Assembly (NCBI GenBank): GCA_030715195.1
Contig: JAUYVI010000002.1
Coordinates: 558,001-622,000, forward strand
DNA length: 64,000 bases
Reading direction: 5' to 3'
Source of the DNA: Dongia sedimenti
GTDB taxonomy: Bacteria; Pseudomonadota; Alphaproteobacteria; Dongiales; Dongiaceae
Part shown: positions 57,465 through 64,000 of the stretch, one piece after another
How the letters are laid out: each line of letters starts with the position of its first letter
How positions within the stretch are numbered: the stretch's first letter is position 1
Position numbers and translations under genes: made by a program
Notes under the pieces: model-generated
The model's input: only the letters and a program-made list of their open reading frames with translations
The model's database searches: none
Told to the model about the DNA's origin: nothing

Positions 57465-58352
57465 CTACTGCGCGGCCGACAGCACGTAATAGATCAGGAA
57501 CGGCAGCGTCCCGAATGACAGCAGCGTCGAGATGATCACCATCGCCGCCACATCCTCCGGTCGGCGGTTGTAATACTGCGCGAAGAGATAGTTGAAGACG
57601 GCGACCGGCATCGAGGCCTGGATCAGCAGGACGCCGCGCGCCATCGGCGGAAGGTCGAGCGCCCAGCTCACCAGGAACGACAACGCAAATCCACCGATCA
57701 TCCGGACCAGCGACAGGAACAAATTGCGCGGCAGCGAGCGGATCCTGAGGCTCGCCAGCGAAACGCCGAGCGCCAGCAGCATCAGCGGAATCGTGAGCCC
57801 GCCCAGAATCTCCAGCGTGTTCGCGATGAAGGTCGGGACCTGGACCCCCGTCACGATGAACAGGAAAGACGCGCCGACGGCGTAGAGCACCGGCATGCGC
57901 ACCAAGTGTTTTACGCTGGTGGTGCCCGCCGCGATCGACATCCCGGCGGTGAATTGCAGGGTCGCCGAAAAGGCGAAGTAGACGACCGCCAGCGCCAGTC
58001 CCGAATCCCCGAACGCGAACAGCGCCAGCGGCAGCCCCATGTTCCCGGCATTGGAGAACACGACCGCCGGCAGGTAGGAATGCATGGGAAGGCCCATGAC
58101 CTTCAGCACCAGGAAGCCGAGCACGAACATGCCGCTGAACACCAGGATCGTGGCCAGCGCCATCAGCCCCAGCGATTCCGGCTGCACATGCAGGCTGGTC
58201 AGCGAGCTCGCCACCAGGCAGGGCGAGCCGATCATCGAGACCAGCTGCGTCACCAGCGCGTTGTCGAACGGCCGGGAGAAGCGCGACCAGGCATAGCCGA
58301 TCGCGGCGATGATCACGACCGGCAGGATGACCGCGGCTAACTGTTCGAGCAT
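57465..58352 (-). CDS. AEC-family permease (auxin efflux carrier superfamily)
   Basis: A 295-residue inner-membrane protein with about ten hydrophobic segments, starting at ATG 58352 (MLEQLAAVILPVVIIAAIGY) behind GAGGGGG. The unwound-helix signature NAGNMGLPLALFAFG (about 100-114) and the C-terminal TLLSFGTLPFLIYYVL are typical of the AEC family, which exports or imports small carboxylates and amino acids. The upstream frame extension of 27 codons is Arg-rich and not family-like. It is divergent from the ThDP-dependent decarboxylase gene. Confidence 0.88.
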   Translation of the reverse strand: MLEQLAAVILPVVIIAAIGYAWSRFSRPFDNALVTQLVSMIGSPCLVASSLTSLHVQPESLGLMALATILVFSGMFVLGFLVLKVMGLPMHSYLPAVVFSNAGNMGLPLALFAFGDSGLALAVVYFAFSATLQFTAGMSIAAGTTSVKHLVRMPVLYAVGASFLFIVTGVQVPTFIANTLEILGGLTIPLMLLALGVSLASLRIRSLPRNLFLSLVRMIGGFALSFLVSWALDLPPMARGVLLIQASMPVAVFNYLFAQYYNRRPEDVAAMVIISTLLSFGTLPFLIYYVLSAAQ

Positions 58353-58456
58353 TCCCCCTCGCCTTGCCGGGCCGGACGCGGCTCGGCTAAGATACCAGCG
58401 CTCAATCGCGCGCTTTCTCCGGCGCCGCAACAAGAATCTTCGGGTTGGAAATCCTC

Positions 58457-60064
58457 ATGACGGCAAATCAGACCCTGGCAAACCAGGTGGGCGGCCACGC
58501 CATCATCGGCCTGCTGGAAACCTATGGCGTCGATACGGTGTTCGGCATCCCCGGCGTCCACACGCTGGAGTTCTACCGCGGCATCGCCGACCGCAGGATG
58601 CGCCATGTTGGCGTACGCCACGAGCAGGGCGCCGGCTTCATCGCCGATGGTTATGCCCGGGCCTCCGGCAAGCCCGGGGTCTGCTGCCTGATCACCGGGC
58701 CGGGCTTGATGAACGCCGCGACGCCGATCGGCCAGGCCTATTCGGATTCCGTGCCGGTCCTGGTGCTTTGCAGCGTCAACGCGAAGCCGGACCTCGGCAA
58801 GGGCCGCGGCCGGTTGCACGAGATCAGCGATCAGCGCGCCGCGATCGCGCCGCTCACCGCCTTCACACGGACCGTGATGACCGACAAGGAGATGGCGGAG
58901 GCGGTCTCCGATGCCTTCGCCGTGTTCGAATCGAAGCGCCCCCGCCCGGTAGTGCTGGAATTTCCGCTCGACGTGCTCTCGGCGCCGGCCGATGTCGGCC
59001 ACCCGAAGCGCGTGCGGGCGCCGCGACCGAAAGCGAAGCCGGGCGATCTCGAAGCCGCCGCGAAGCTGGTCGACGGCGCCAAGCACCCGCTGCTGCTGGT
59101 CGGCGGCGGCACGGTGGATTGCGCGCCCGCCGTGCGCGCCTTCCTGGAGAAGTCGGGCGCGATCGGTGTAACCACCACCGCCGGCAAGGGCGTCATCCCC
59201 GCCTCGCATCCGCAGAGCCTGCCCTCCGCGCTGCTGGCGCCGGCGGTGCAGCAGGTGCTGGCCGAGGCCGATGTCGTGATCGCCGCCGGCACCGAACTCT
59301 CCGAAACCGACAGCTGGGTCGATCGGCTGGAGATCCCCGGCAAGCTGATCCGGATCGATCTCGATGCCTTCACCATCACCCGTGATTATCCGCCCACCGT
59401 GGCCATCGAGGCCGATGCCGGCGAGGCGCTGGAGGCGCTGACCAGCCTGATCAAGCCGGGCCGCAAGCCGGACAGCAACCGGATCGCCGCCGTGCGCAAG
59501 GCGGTGAAGGACGGCATGAAGCCGCTGGAGCGCAAGCATGCCAAGGTTCTGGACGCCCTGCGCGCCGCGCTGCCGAAGGACGGCATTGTGGTCAGCGACA
59601 TGACCCAGATCGCCTACACCGCCAATCCCTATTTCCCCTGCGAGGAGCCGCGTTGCTGGTTCCATCCCTGCGGTTTCGGCACTTTGGGCTATGCCATGCC
59701 GGCGGCGATCGGGGCCAAGATCGCCTGCCCCGACCGTGCGGTGGTCGCGGTCTGCGGCGATGGCGGCTTCCTGTTCACCGTGCAGGAACTCGGCACCGCC
59801 GCGGAGCTCGGCCTGCCCTTGCCGATCCTGATCTGGAACAACGACGCCTTCGGCCAGATCGCCCAGAACATGCGCGACGTCGGCATCCCGGAGATCGCGG
59901 TCAAGCAGAAGAACCCCGATTTCAAGACCCTGGCCGCCGCCTACGGGATTCCCACCGTCCGCCCGGACAGTCTGCAAGGGATCGAGGCGGCTCTGCGCGA
60001 GGCTTTCGCGGCCAAAGGCCCGACCTTGATCGAGGTGCGCGAGGATTCGCCCTTCCTGGCCTGA
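58457..60064 (+). CDS. Thiamine diphosphate-dependent decarboxylase, AruI-like (acetolactate synthase family)
   Basis: A 535-residue ThDP enzyme from ATG 58457. The N-terminal PYR domain has the catalytic glutamate in GVRHEQGAGFIADGYARASG (about residue 51). The central domain spans about 185-330, and the C-terminal PP domain has the cofactor motif GDGGFLFT...NN (about 435-465). By overall sequence it resembles 5-guanidino-2-oxopentanoate decarboxylase (AruI) of the arginine transaminase route rather than biosynthetic acetolactate synthase; no small regulatory subunit is nearby. The DadA-type dehydrogenase upstream could supply the 2-oxo acid. Substrate assignment is from similarity recalled, not computed. 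Confidence 0.8.
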   Translation: MTANQTLANQVGGHAIIGLLETYGVDTVFGIPGVHTLEFYRGIADRRMRHVGVRHEQGAGFIADGYARASGKPGVCCLITGPGLMNAATPIGQAYSDSVPVLVLCSVNAKPDLGKGRGRLHEISDQRAAIAPLTAFTRTVMTDKEMAEAVSDAFAVFESKRPRPVVLEFPLDVLSAPADVGHPKRVRAPRPKAKPGDLEAAAKLVDGAKHPLLLVGGGTVDCAPAVRAFLEKSGAIGVTTTAGKGVIPASHPQSLPSALLAPAVQQVLAEADVVIAAGTELSETDSWVDRLEIPGKLIRIDLDAFTITRDYPPTVAIEADAGEALEALTSLIKPGRKPDSNRIAAVRKAVKDGMKPLERKHAKVLDALRAALPKDGIVVSDMTQIAYTANPYFPCEEPRCWFHPCGFGTLGYAMPAAIGAKIACPDRAVVAVCGDGGFLFTVQELGTAAELGLPLPILIWNNDAFGQIAQNMRDVGIPEIAVKQKNPDFKTLAAAYGIPTVRPDSLQGIEAALREAFAAKGPTLIEVREDSPFLA

Positions 60065-60194
60065 CTCCGGCCCCGCTCGGCAAAAGATTCCCGCTGACAA
60101 CCTGTCGCGGCCAAAACGACCGGATTCCTTAACCTGATTTTACCTTTTCGGGCGCTGAATCGGAGTCGAAGGCCCAGATGTTGTGGGTCCCTGC

Positions 60195-60210
60195 TGGCAC
60201 AGCCATTGCG
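60195..60210 (+). promoter_or_regulatory. Sigma-54-like promoter upstream of a small gene
   Basis: TGGCACA-GCCA-TTGCG matches the -24/-12 consensus at all invariant positions with 10 bases between GG and GC. The predicted start near 60221 is at the upstream ATG of the next gene, which would favour the ATG at 60247 with AAAGGAG six bases before it. Confidence 0.5.
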
Positions 60211-60219
60211 GAGGGTCAC

Positions 60220-60519
60220 ATGGCCAAGAAACCAAAGGAGATGGCTATGGATACCGCGCTCGCGCGGCGGCTCGACATCGAAGACGAGCCGCTGACCAAC
60301 GAAGAGCAGCGCAAGCTGTGCTTCGACATGTTCAACAAGTTCTGGGAAGACGCGGCCAGCCGCGGCATCGAGTTCGACGTGGTCGGAACGATGTCGATTT
60401 CCGCTGCCCTGTTCGCCCTCGTCCGAAAGCACGGCCAGGACACGTCTGCCGAGTTTGTCGACGATCTGGCGAAGAGCATCCGGAACGGCGAGTTCAACTT
60501 CCAGGACCGCAAGAATTGA
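60220..60519 (+). CDS. Hypothetical small cytosolic protein
   Basis: A 99-residue protein (ATG 60220, GGAGG five bases upstream) or 90 residues if translation begins at ATG 60247 (AAAGGAG six bases upstream). It is charged and probably helical (DIEDEPLTNEEQRKLCFDMFNKFWEDAASRG), with a central GTMSISAALFALVRKHG and no signal peptide. I do not know the family. It stands alone: 155 bases from the decarboxylase and 194 bases before the Sel1 lipoprotein. The possible sigma-54 promoter hints at conditional expression. Confidence 0.7.
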   Translation: MAKKPKEMAMDTALARRLDIEDEPLTNEEQRKLCFDMFNKFWEDAASRGIEFDVVGTMSISAALFALVRKHGQDTSAEFVDDLAKSIRNGEFNFQDRKN

Positions 60520-60713
60520 AGTCGTGACGGGTCTCACCAACCTGTCTGATTTCTAAGGTTTTTCTGCGGAACTTGCAGGATTCTCGGCCTGCCGTGGATT
60601 GACGCCGCGGGGCGGGCAAGGGGATAGTGCGCGACTGTCGGAACCTGCGATTCCCCCAGGGAATCCAAAGGGGGCCGGCAGCATTTTGCAGTCGCGCAAC
60701 GGATCGGCGTCAC

Positions 60714-61652
60714 ATGTTTCGATCGCTCAAGCTTTCAGCGAGCCCCCGCCCCGGGAAACCGGTTCTGGCGCTGGCGGCTCTGCTCCTCGGATTCAACCTC
60801 GCCGCCTGCTCGTCGGATCCGCCGCCCGACATGAACACGGTGAAGAAACTGGTTGCCGAAGACCGCCAGTTCGACGCGTTGAAGATCCTGATCCCGCTCG
60901 CCCAGGACGGCGACCCGCAAGCGCAGTACGAATTGGCCGGGTTCTATCACTACGGCTATGTCGGCGCGAACGACTACGCCAAGGCCCTGAAGTGGTATCG
61001 CGCCTCGGCGCGGCAGGGCTATGCCGATTCCATGGTCGGACTCTCGGTCATGTATCTCGGCGGCCAGGGCGTCGCCAAGGACCGGCGCGAAGCCTTCGTC
61101 TGGCTCAACCTCGCCGCCCAGTACATGGGCGACAAGCAGGCGCTCGCGAAGGTGAAAGCGGTGCGCGACGAGATCGGCCGCACGCTCACCAAGGACGACA
61201 TCGCCTTCGCCAAGGCCGAGAGCCTGCTGCTGCAGCCGGAAACCTCGTCGGTCCAGCCCAACGAGGCAGAGTCGATCGACCACCTGCCCGACATGGCGAC
61301 CACACAGGAAGCGCCTGCAGCGGTCGCCACCGAGCCGCTGCAGAACGTACCGCCGGATACGCTGCCCCTGACCAGCGCGCCCGTGTCCAGCGCGCCGGCG
61401 AGCAGCGCACCGAGCCTGCCGCAAATGGAGCTGCAGCCCTCGCTGCCCGCAGCGCCCAGGCCTGCGGCCATCACGACGCCCCCAGTGACGACAAAGCCGG
61501 CTTCGACCACGCCGGCTTCGACACTTCCTGTGACCACCCTGCCCGCCACCACCGCGCCGGCGACGCCGCAACCGGTGCCGCCCCCGCCCCTGCCGCCGAG
61601 CAGCAGCAATGCGGCACCCGCCACGGCCGTAGACCCCGTTCCCGAGTTCTGA
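60714..61652 (+). CDS. Sel1-repeat lipoprotein with Thr/Pro-rich tail
   Basis: A 312-residue lipoprotein (ATG 60714). Signal sequence with lipobox FNLAAC places the lipidated cysteine near residue 32. Two to three Sel1-like repeats follow (about 60-135: GDPQAQYELAGFYHYGYVGANDYAKALKWYRASARQGYADS, then MVGLSVMYLGGQGVAKDRREAFVWLNLAA). The last 130 residues are low-complexity, rich in Pro, Thr, Ser and Ala (STTPASTLPVTTLPATTAP), probably a disordered linker in the periplasm. Sel1 proteins mediate protein contacts; the partner is unknown. Confidence 0.85.
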   Translation: MFRSLKLSASPRPGKPVLALAALLLGFNLAACSSDPPPDMNTVKKLVAEDRQFDALKILIPLAQDGDPQAQYELAGFYHYGYVGANDYAKALKWYRASARQGYADSMVGLSVMYLGGQGVAKDRREAFVWLNLAAQYMGDKQALAKVKAVRDEIGRTLTKDDIAFAKAESLLLQPETSSVQPNEAESIDHLPDMATTQEAPAAVATEPLQNVPPDTLPLTSAPVSSAPASSAPSLPQMELQPSLPAAPRPAAITTPPVTTKPASTTPASTLPVTTLPATTAPATPQPVPPPPLPPSSSNAAPATAVDPVPEF

Positions 61653-61657
61653 CCGCC

Positions 61658-62005
61658 ATGATCCATCTCATGAAGCAGCCCGCGCGGCTCGCGTCGGGCG
61701 ATCTCGAAGACTGGGGTCCGGTGAAGGAGCCGTTCGGCGACCTGATCGCCCAGCTGCGCGGGCGGACCGGCACAAGGGATGGCGAACCGGATTACGGCAT
61801 CTGGGAATGCTCACCCGGTCGCTGGCGCCGGCAGATCAAGGAGGCGGAGTTCACCTACTTCCTCGCCGGCCGCTGCACCTTCATCGCCGATGGCGGCCAG
61901 CGCCTGGAAATCGAAGCCGGCGACGCCGCCTATTGGCCGGCCAAGAGCATGGGCGTCTGGGAAATCCACGAGACTGTGCGCAAGGTCTACATCCTGCTCA
62001 AGTAG
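61658..62005 (+). CDS. Cupin-domain protein (Cupin_3/DUF861-like)
   Basis: A 115-residue single-domain cupin. The fold is marked by YGIWECSPGRWRR, EAEFTYFLAGRCTFI and the second box IEAGDAAYWPAKSMGVWEI, as in the DUF861/ethanolamine-utilisation-type cupins. Only some of the usual metal histidines are present, so an enzymatic role is doubtful. It begins 5 bases after the Sel1 gene stop and its stop overlaps the convergent glycosylase stop by 8 bases. Confidence 0.85.
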   Translation: MIHLMKQPARLASGDLEDWGPVKEPFGDLIAQLRGRTGTRDGEPDYGIWECSPGRWRRQIKEAEFTYFLAGRCTFIADGGQRLEIEAGDAAYWPAKSMGVWEIHETVRKVYILLK

Positions 62006-62687
62006 CGCGGCCGATGCTCATCGCGAGGACGCGGCTCAGCGTGGTGAGATCGTGTCCCGATTCCGCGGACCAGTGATTGAGCGTCGCCTGCATCTTGGCC
62101 AGCGCCTTCTTGCCGGTGGATGGCCGATCCAGCACCCCTTCCCGCACCAAAGCCGCGACCACGTCGGGCGAGGCGATGAAAGCCGGCTTGCCGATCCCGC
62201 GCAGGAATCGCGCCGCATTTTCGAAGCCGAAGCCGATGCCGCGCTTGCGGATGATCGCGATGAGCTCGATCACGGTCCCGTCCGGCCAGGAGGCGAAGAA
62301 GCGGGCCGCGCTGCCATGCTCGGCCGCAAGGTCGAGCACGAAGCGCGCGTTCCGCGGCACGCCCACGATCTTGCGCGGGCTGCGGATGATGCCTCGGTCG
62401 CGCATCAGCGCATCGAGCGCCTCGTCGTTCAGGAAGGCACAGGCGTGCGGATCGAAGCCGCGAAATGCAGTTTCGAAGCCCGGCCATTTGCGATCGATGA
62501 TGTGCCAGGCAAACCCGCCGGCAAACACCGCGCGGGTCATCGCCGAGAGCACGCGGTCGTCGGTCAGCCTGGCGATGGTGCGCGACGATTGCGGCTTGGT
62601 CTCGGCGAGAATGCGGTTGAGCGCGGCGGAGCCGCCTTTGCGGGAGGCGGCGAGTTCGAAGATCTTGTCGAACGGGCGGAGCTTCAC
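61998..62687 (-). CDS. Tag-like DNA-3-methyladenine glycosylase
   Basis: A 229-residue member of the methyladenine glycosylase (Tag) family, which removes 3-methyladenine from alkylated DNA. The conserved core is AVFAGGFAWHIIDRKWPGFETAFRGFD, with NARFVLDLAAEHGSAARFF and the late LRGIGKPAFIASPDVVAAL. The N-terminal CxW and C-terminal His/Cys zinc ligands of E. coli Tag are not apparent, so it is a divergent form. Its ATG overlaps the stop of the uvrD/pcrA-type helicase by 4 bases, indicating a co-translated repair pair. Confidence 0.82.
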   Translation of the reverse strand: MKLRPFDKIFELAASRKGGSAALNRILAETKPQSSRTIARLTDDRVLSAMTRAVFAGGFAWHIIDRKWPGFETAFRGFDPHACAFLNDEALDALMRDRGIIRSPRKIVGVPRNARFVLDLAAEHGSAARFFASWPDGTVIELIAIIRKRGIGFGFENAARFLRGIGKPAFIASPDVVAALVREGVLDRPSTGKKALAKMQATLNHWSAESGHDLTTLSRVLAMSIGRAT

Positions 62688-64000
62688 CCCGCCTCGTGCG
62701 CGGGCACGACGAAGCCGGCCATGACCTTCTTGCGGCCGGCCTTGTCGAACTCAATCTCCAGCTTGTCGCCCTCGGCGCTGACCACGGCGCCGTAGCCGAA
62801 TTTCTGGTGAAACACCTTGGCGCCGCTCGCATAGCGGCCGGGGCTTTCGGCCGCCACCACTGCGGTGGCGTCGATGGTCGGCGGCGGCTTTCGCGCCGTG
62901 CGTTGCATGTAGCTGGCGCCGGTCCAGCGGCCTTCCGACAGGCCGGGATTGAACATGCGGCTCTGGCCGCGGTGGAAGGTCTGGTTGTCGCGGCGCTCGA
63001 TGTGCTCCGGCGGCAGCTCGGCGAGGAAGCGCGAGGGCAAGCCGGTCTGCCACTGGTTGTGGACGCGGCGGTTGGCGGCATGGCTGACATAGGCGATCTT
63101 GCGGGCCCGCGTCAGACCGACATAGGCCAGCCGCCGCTCCTCTTCCAATCCCTTCAAGCCGTTCTCGTCGAGCGTGCGCTGCGAGGGGAACAGACCCTCC
63201 TCCCAGCCGGGCAGGAAGACGATGTCGAACTCCAGCCCCTTGGCACCGTGCAGGGTCATGATGGTGAGCTGGTCGCGATCGCCGGATTCCGCATTCTCCA
63301 TGACCAGGGAGACATGCTCGAGGAAACCGCCCAGATTCTCGAACTCCTCCATGGCGTGGATGAGCTCTTTCAGGTTCTCGAGCCGGCCCGGCGCCTCGAT
63401 CGACTTATCCTGCTTCCACATCTCGGTATAGCCGGATTCGTCGAGCACGATCTCAGCGAGCGCGCCATGATCCATGGTCTCGGCGAGGCCGCGCCAGCGC
63501 GCAAGGTCCTGCACCAAGCCCGCGAGCGAACGCCGCGCCGCCGGCTTCAGCTCGTCGGTCTCGACGATCCGACGCGCGGCCTCGGGCAGCGAGATGGCTT
63601 GCGCCCGCGCGAGATCGTGCAGCCGCCGCACCGTGCTGTCGCCGAGGCCGCGGCGCGGCGTGTTGACGATGCGCTCGAAGGCAAGGCCGTCATCCGGCTG
63701 ATTGACCAGGCGCAGATAGGCCAAGGCATCGCGGATCTCGAGCCGCTCGTAGAAGCGCGGGCCGCCGATGACGCGGTATGGAATGCCGAGGGTGATGAAG
63801 CGCTCTTCGAACTCGCGGGTCTGGAAACCGGCGCGCACCAGGATGGCGACCTCGCGCAGGTTATGTCCCTTGCGCTGCAGCGCCTCGACCTCCTCGCCGA
63901 TCTGCCGCGCCTCCTCCTCGCCGTCCCAGGCCGAGGTGACCCGCACCTTCTCGCCCTCGGCGCGCTCGGTCCAGAGCGTCTTGCCGAGCCGGCCGGCATT
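62684..64000 (-). CDS. uvrD: UvrD/PcrA-type DNA helicase, C-terminal part (runs off window)
   Basis: Superfamily 1A 3'-5' helicase of excision and mismatch repair. The frame is open to the window edge (the first visible residues read NAGRLGKTLWTERAEGEKVRV), so the N-terminal domains, including Walker A, lie beyond 64000. About 438 residues are visible with motif IV (FQTREFEERFITLGIPYRVIGG), motif V (TLHGAKGLEFDIVFLPGWEEGLFP) and motif VI (EEERRLAYVGLTRARK). The C-terminal end VMAGFVVPAHEAG is the usual polymerase-interacting tail region. It overlaps the downstream glycosylase gene by 4 bases. Confidence 0.95.
   Translation of the reverse strand, partial: NAGRLGKTLWTERAEGEKVRVTSAWDGEEEARQIGEEVEALQRKGHNLREVAILVRAGFQTREFEERFITLGIPYRVIGGPRFYERLEIRDALAYLRLVNQPDDGLAFERIVNTPRRGLGDSTVRRLHDLARAQAISLPEAARRIVETDELKPAARRSLAGLVQDLARWRGLAETMDHGALAEIVLDESGYTEMWKQDKSIEAPGRLENLKELIHAMEEFENLGGFLEHVSLVMENAESGDRDQLTIMTLHGAKGLEFDIVFLPGWEEGLFPSQRTLDENGLKGLEEERRLAYVGLTRARKIAYVSHAANRRVHNQWQTGLPSRFLAELPPEHIERRDNQTFHRGQSRMFNPGLSEGRWTGASYMQRTARKPPPTIDATAVVAAESPGRYASGAKVFHQKFGYGAVVSAEGDKLEIEFDKAGRKKVMAGFVVPAHEAG

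Overview
The window is GC-rich DNA from an alphaproteobacterium, most likely a member of the Rhodospirillales. This is inferred from protein flavour and gene order (rne / amiC / mrcA / prfB together, form II cox genes, Tmm/Tdm, GreB-like and DUF455 proteins); no rRNA or other taxonomic marker is present. Nearly all of it is coding. I see no tRNA, rRNA, CRISPR array, transposase, prophage or complete insertion sequence, so it reads as an ordinary chromosomal segment.

Layout. (1) 89-3752: coxSLM, the three structural subunits of a form II (AYRGAGR-type) carbon monoxide dehydrogenase-like molybdenum hydroxylase. (2) 3841-7044: a large AsmA/YhdP-like envelope protein. (3) 7150-11356: glnE, a Bcp peroxiredoxin and a DUF455 ferritin-like protein, overlapping by 4 bases each. 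(4) 11455-18118, minus strand: the ammonium transporter amt and the urease operon ureDABCEFG, each behind a near-consensus sigma-54 promoter. Together with glnE this makes a nitrogen-assimilation block. (5) 18370-20936: an MFS transporter plus O-methyltransferase pair, divergent from a TetR regulator. (6) 20947-30075: prfB with a programmed +1 frameshift, mrcA, amiC and rne, the last behind a roughly 300-base structured leader. (7) 30182-33378: ydbH-ynbE-ydbL, an envelope lipid-transport set. (8) 33394-38796: the accessory set for the cox enzyme (MoxR ATPase, CoxE, split XdhC, a molybdopterin-binding/nucleotidyltransferase fusion and a SufU-like scaffold), about 30 kb from coxSLM. A cNMP-EAL phosphodiesterase follows.

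(9) 40347-42990: an alpha/beta hydrolase, a secreted small protein, a cold-shock protein and a flavin reductase. (10) 43183-48291: trimethylamine monooxygenase (tmm) and trimethylamine-N-oxide demethylase (tdm, DUF1989-GcvT), flanking a soluble PAS/MCP-like protein and a STAS-like protein. (11) 48381-54547: a Nudix hydrolase, a LacI regulator with two operator-like palindromes facing a decayed solute-binding-protein gene, GreB, then an SMP-30 lactonase / FAD oxidase / ACT-domain operon. (12) 54652-60064: a DadA-type dehydrogenase, an Asp/Glu-racemase-family protein, an AEC transporter and a ThDP-dependent decarboxylase resembling AruI. (13) 60220-64000: small and lipid-anchored proteins, a cupin, a Tag-like DNA glycosylase and the 3' part of a UvrD/PcrA helicase that runs off the window.

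The strongest non-coding signals are the sigma-54 promoters, the prfB recoding site, the rne leader, the LacI operators, and a large inverted repeat between the moxR-like gene and coxE. No wholly new system is evident. The least characterised coherent unit is the form II cox structural and accessory set.
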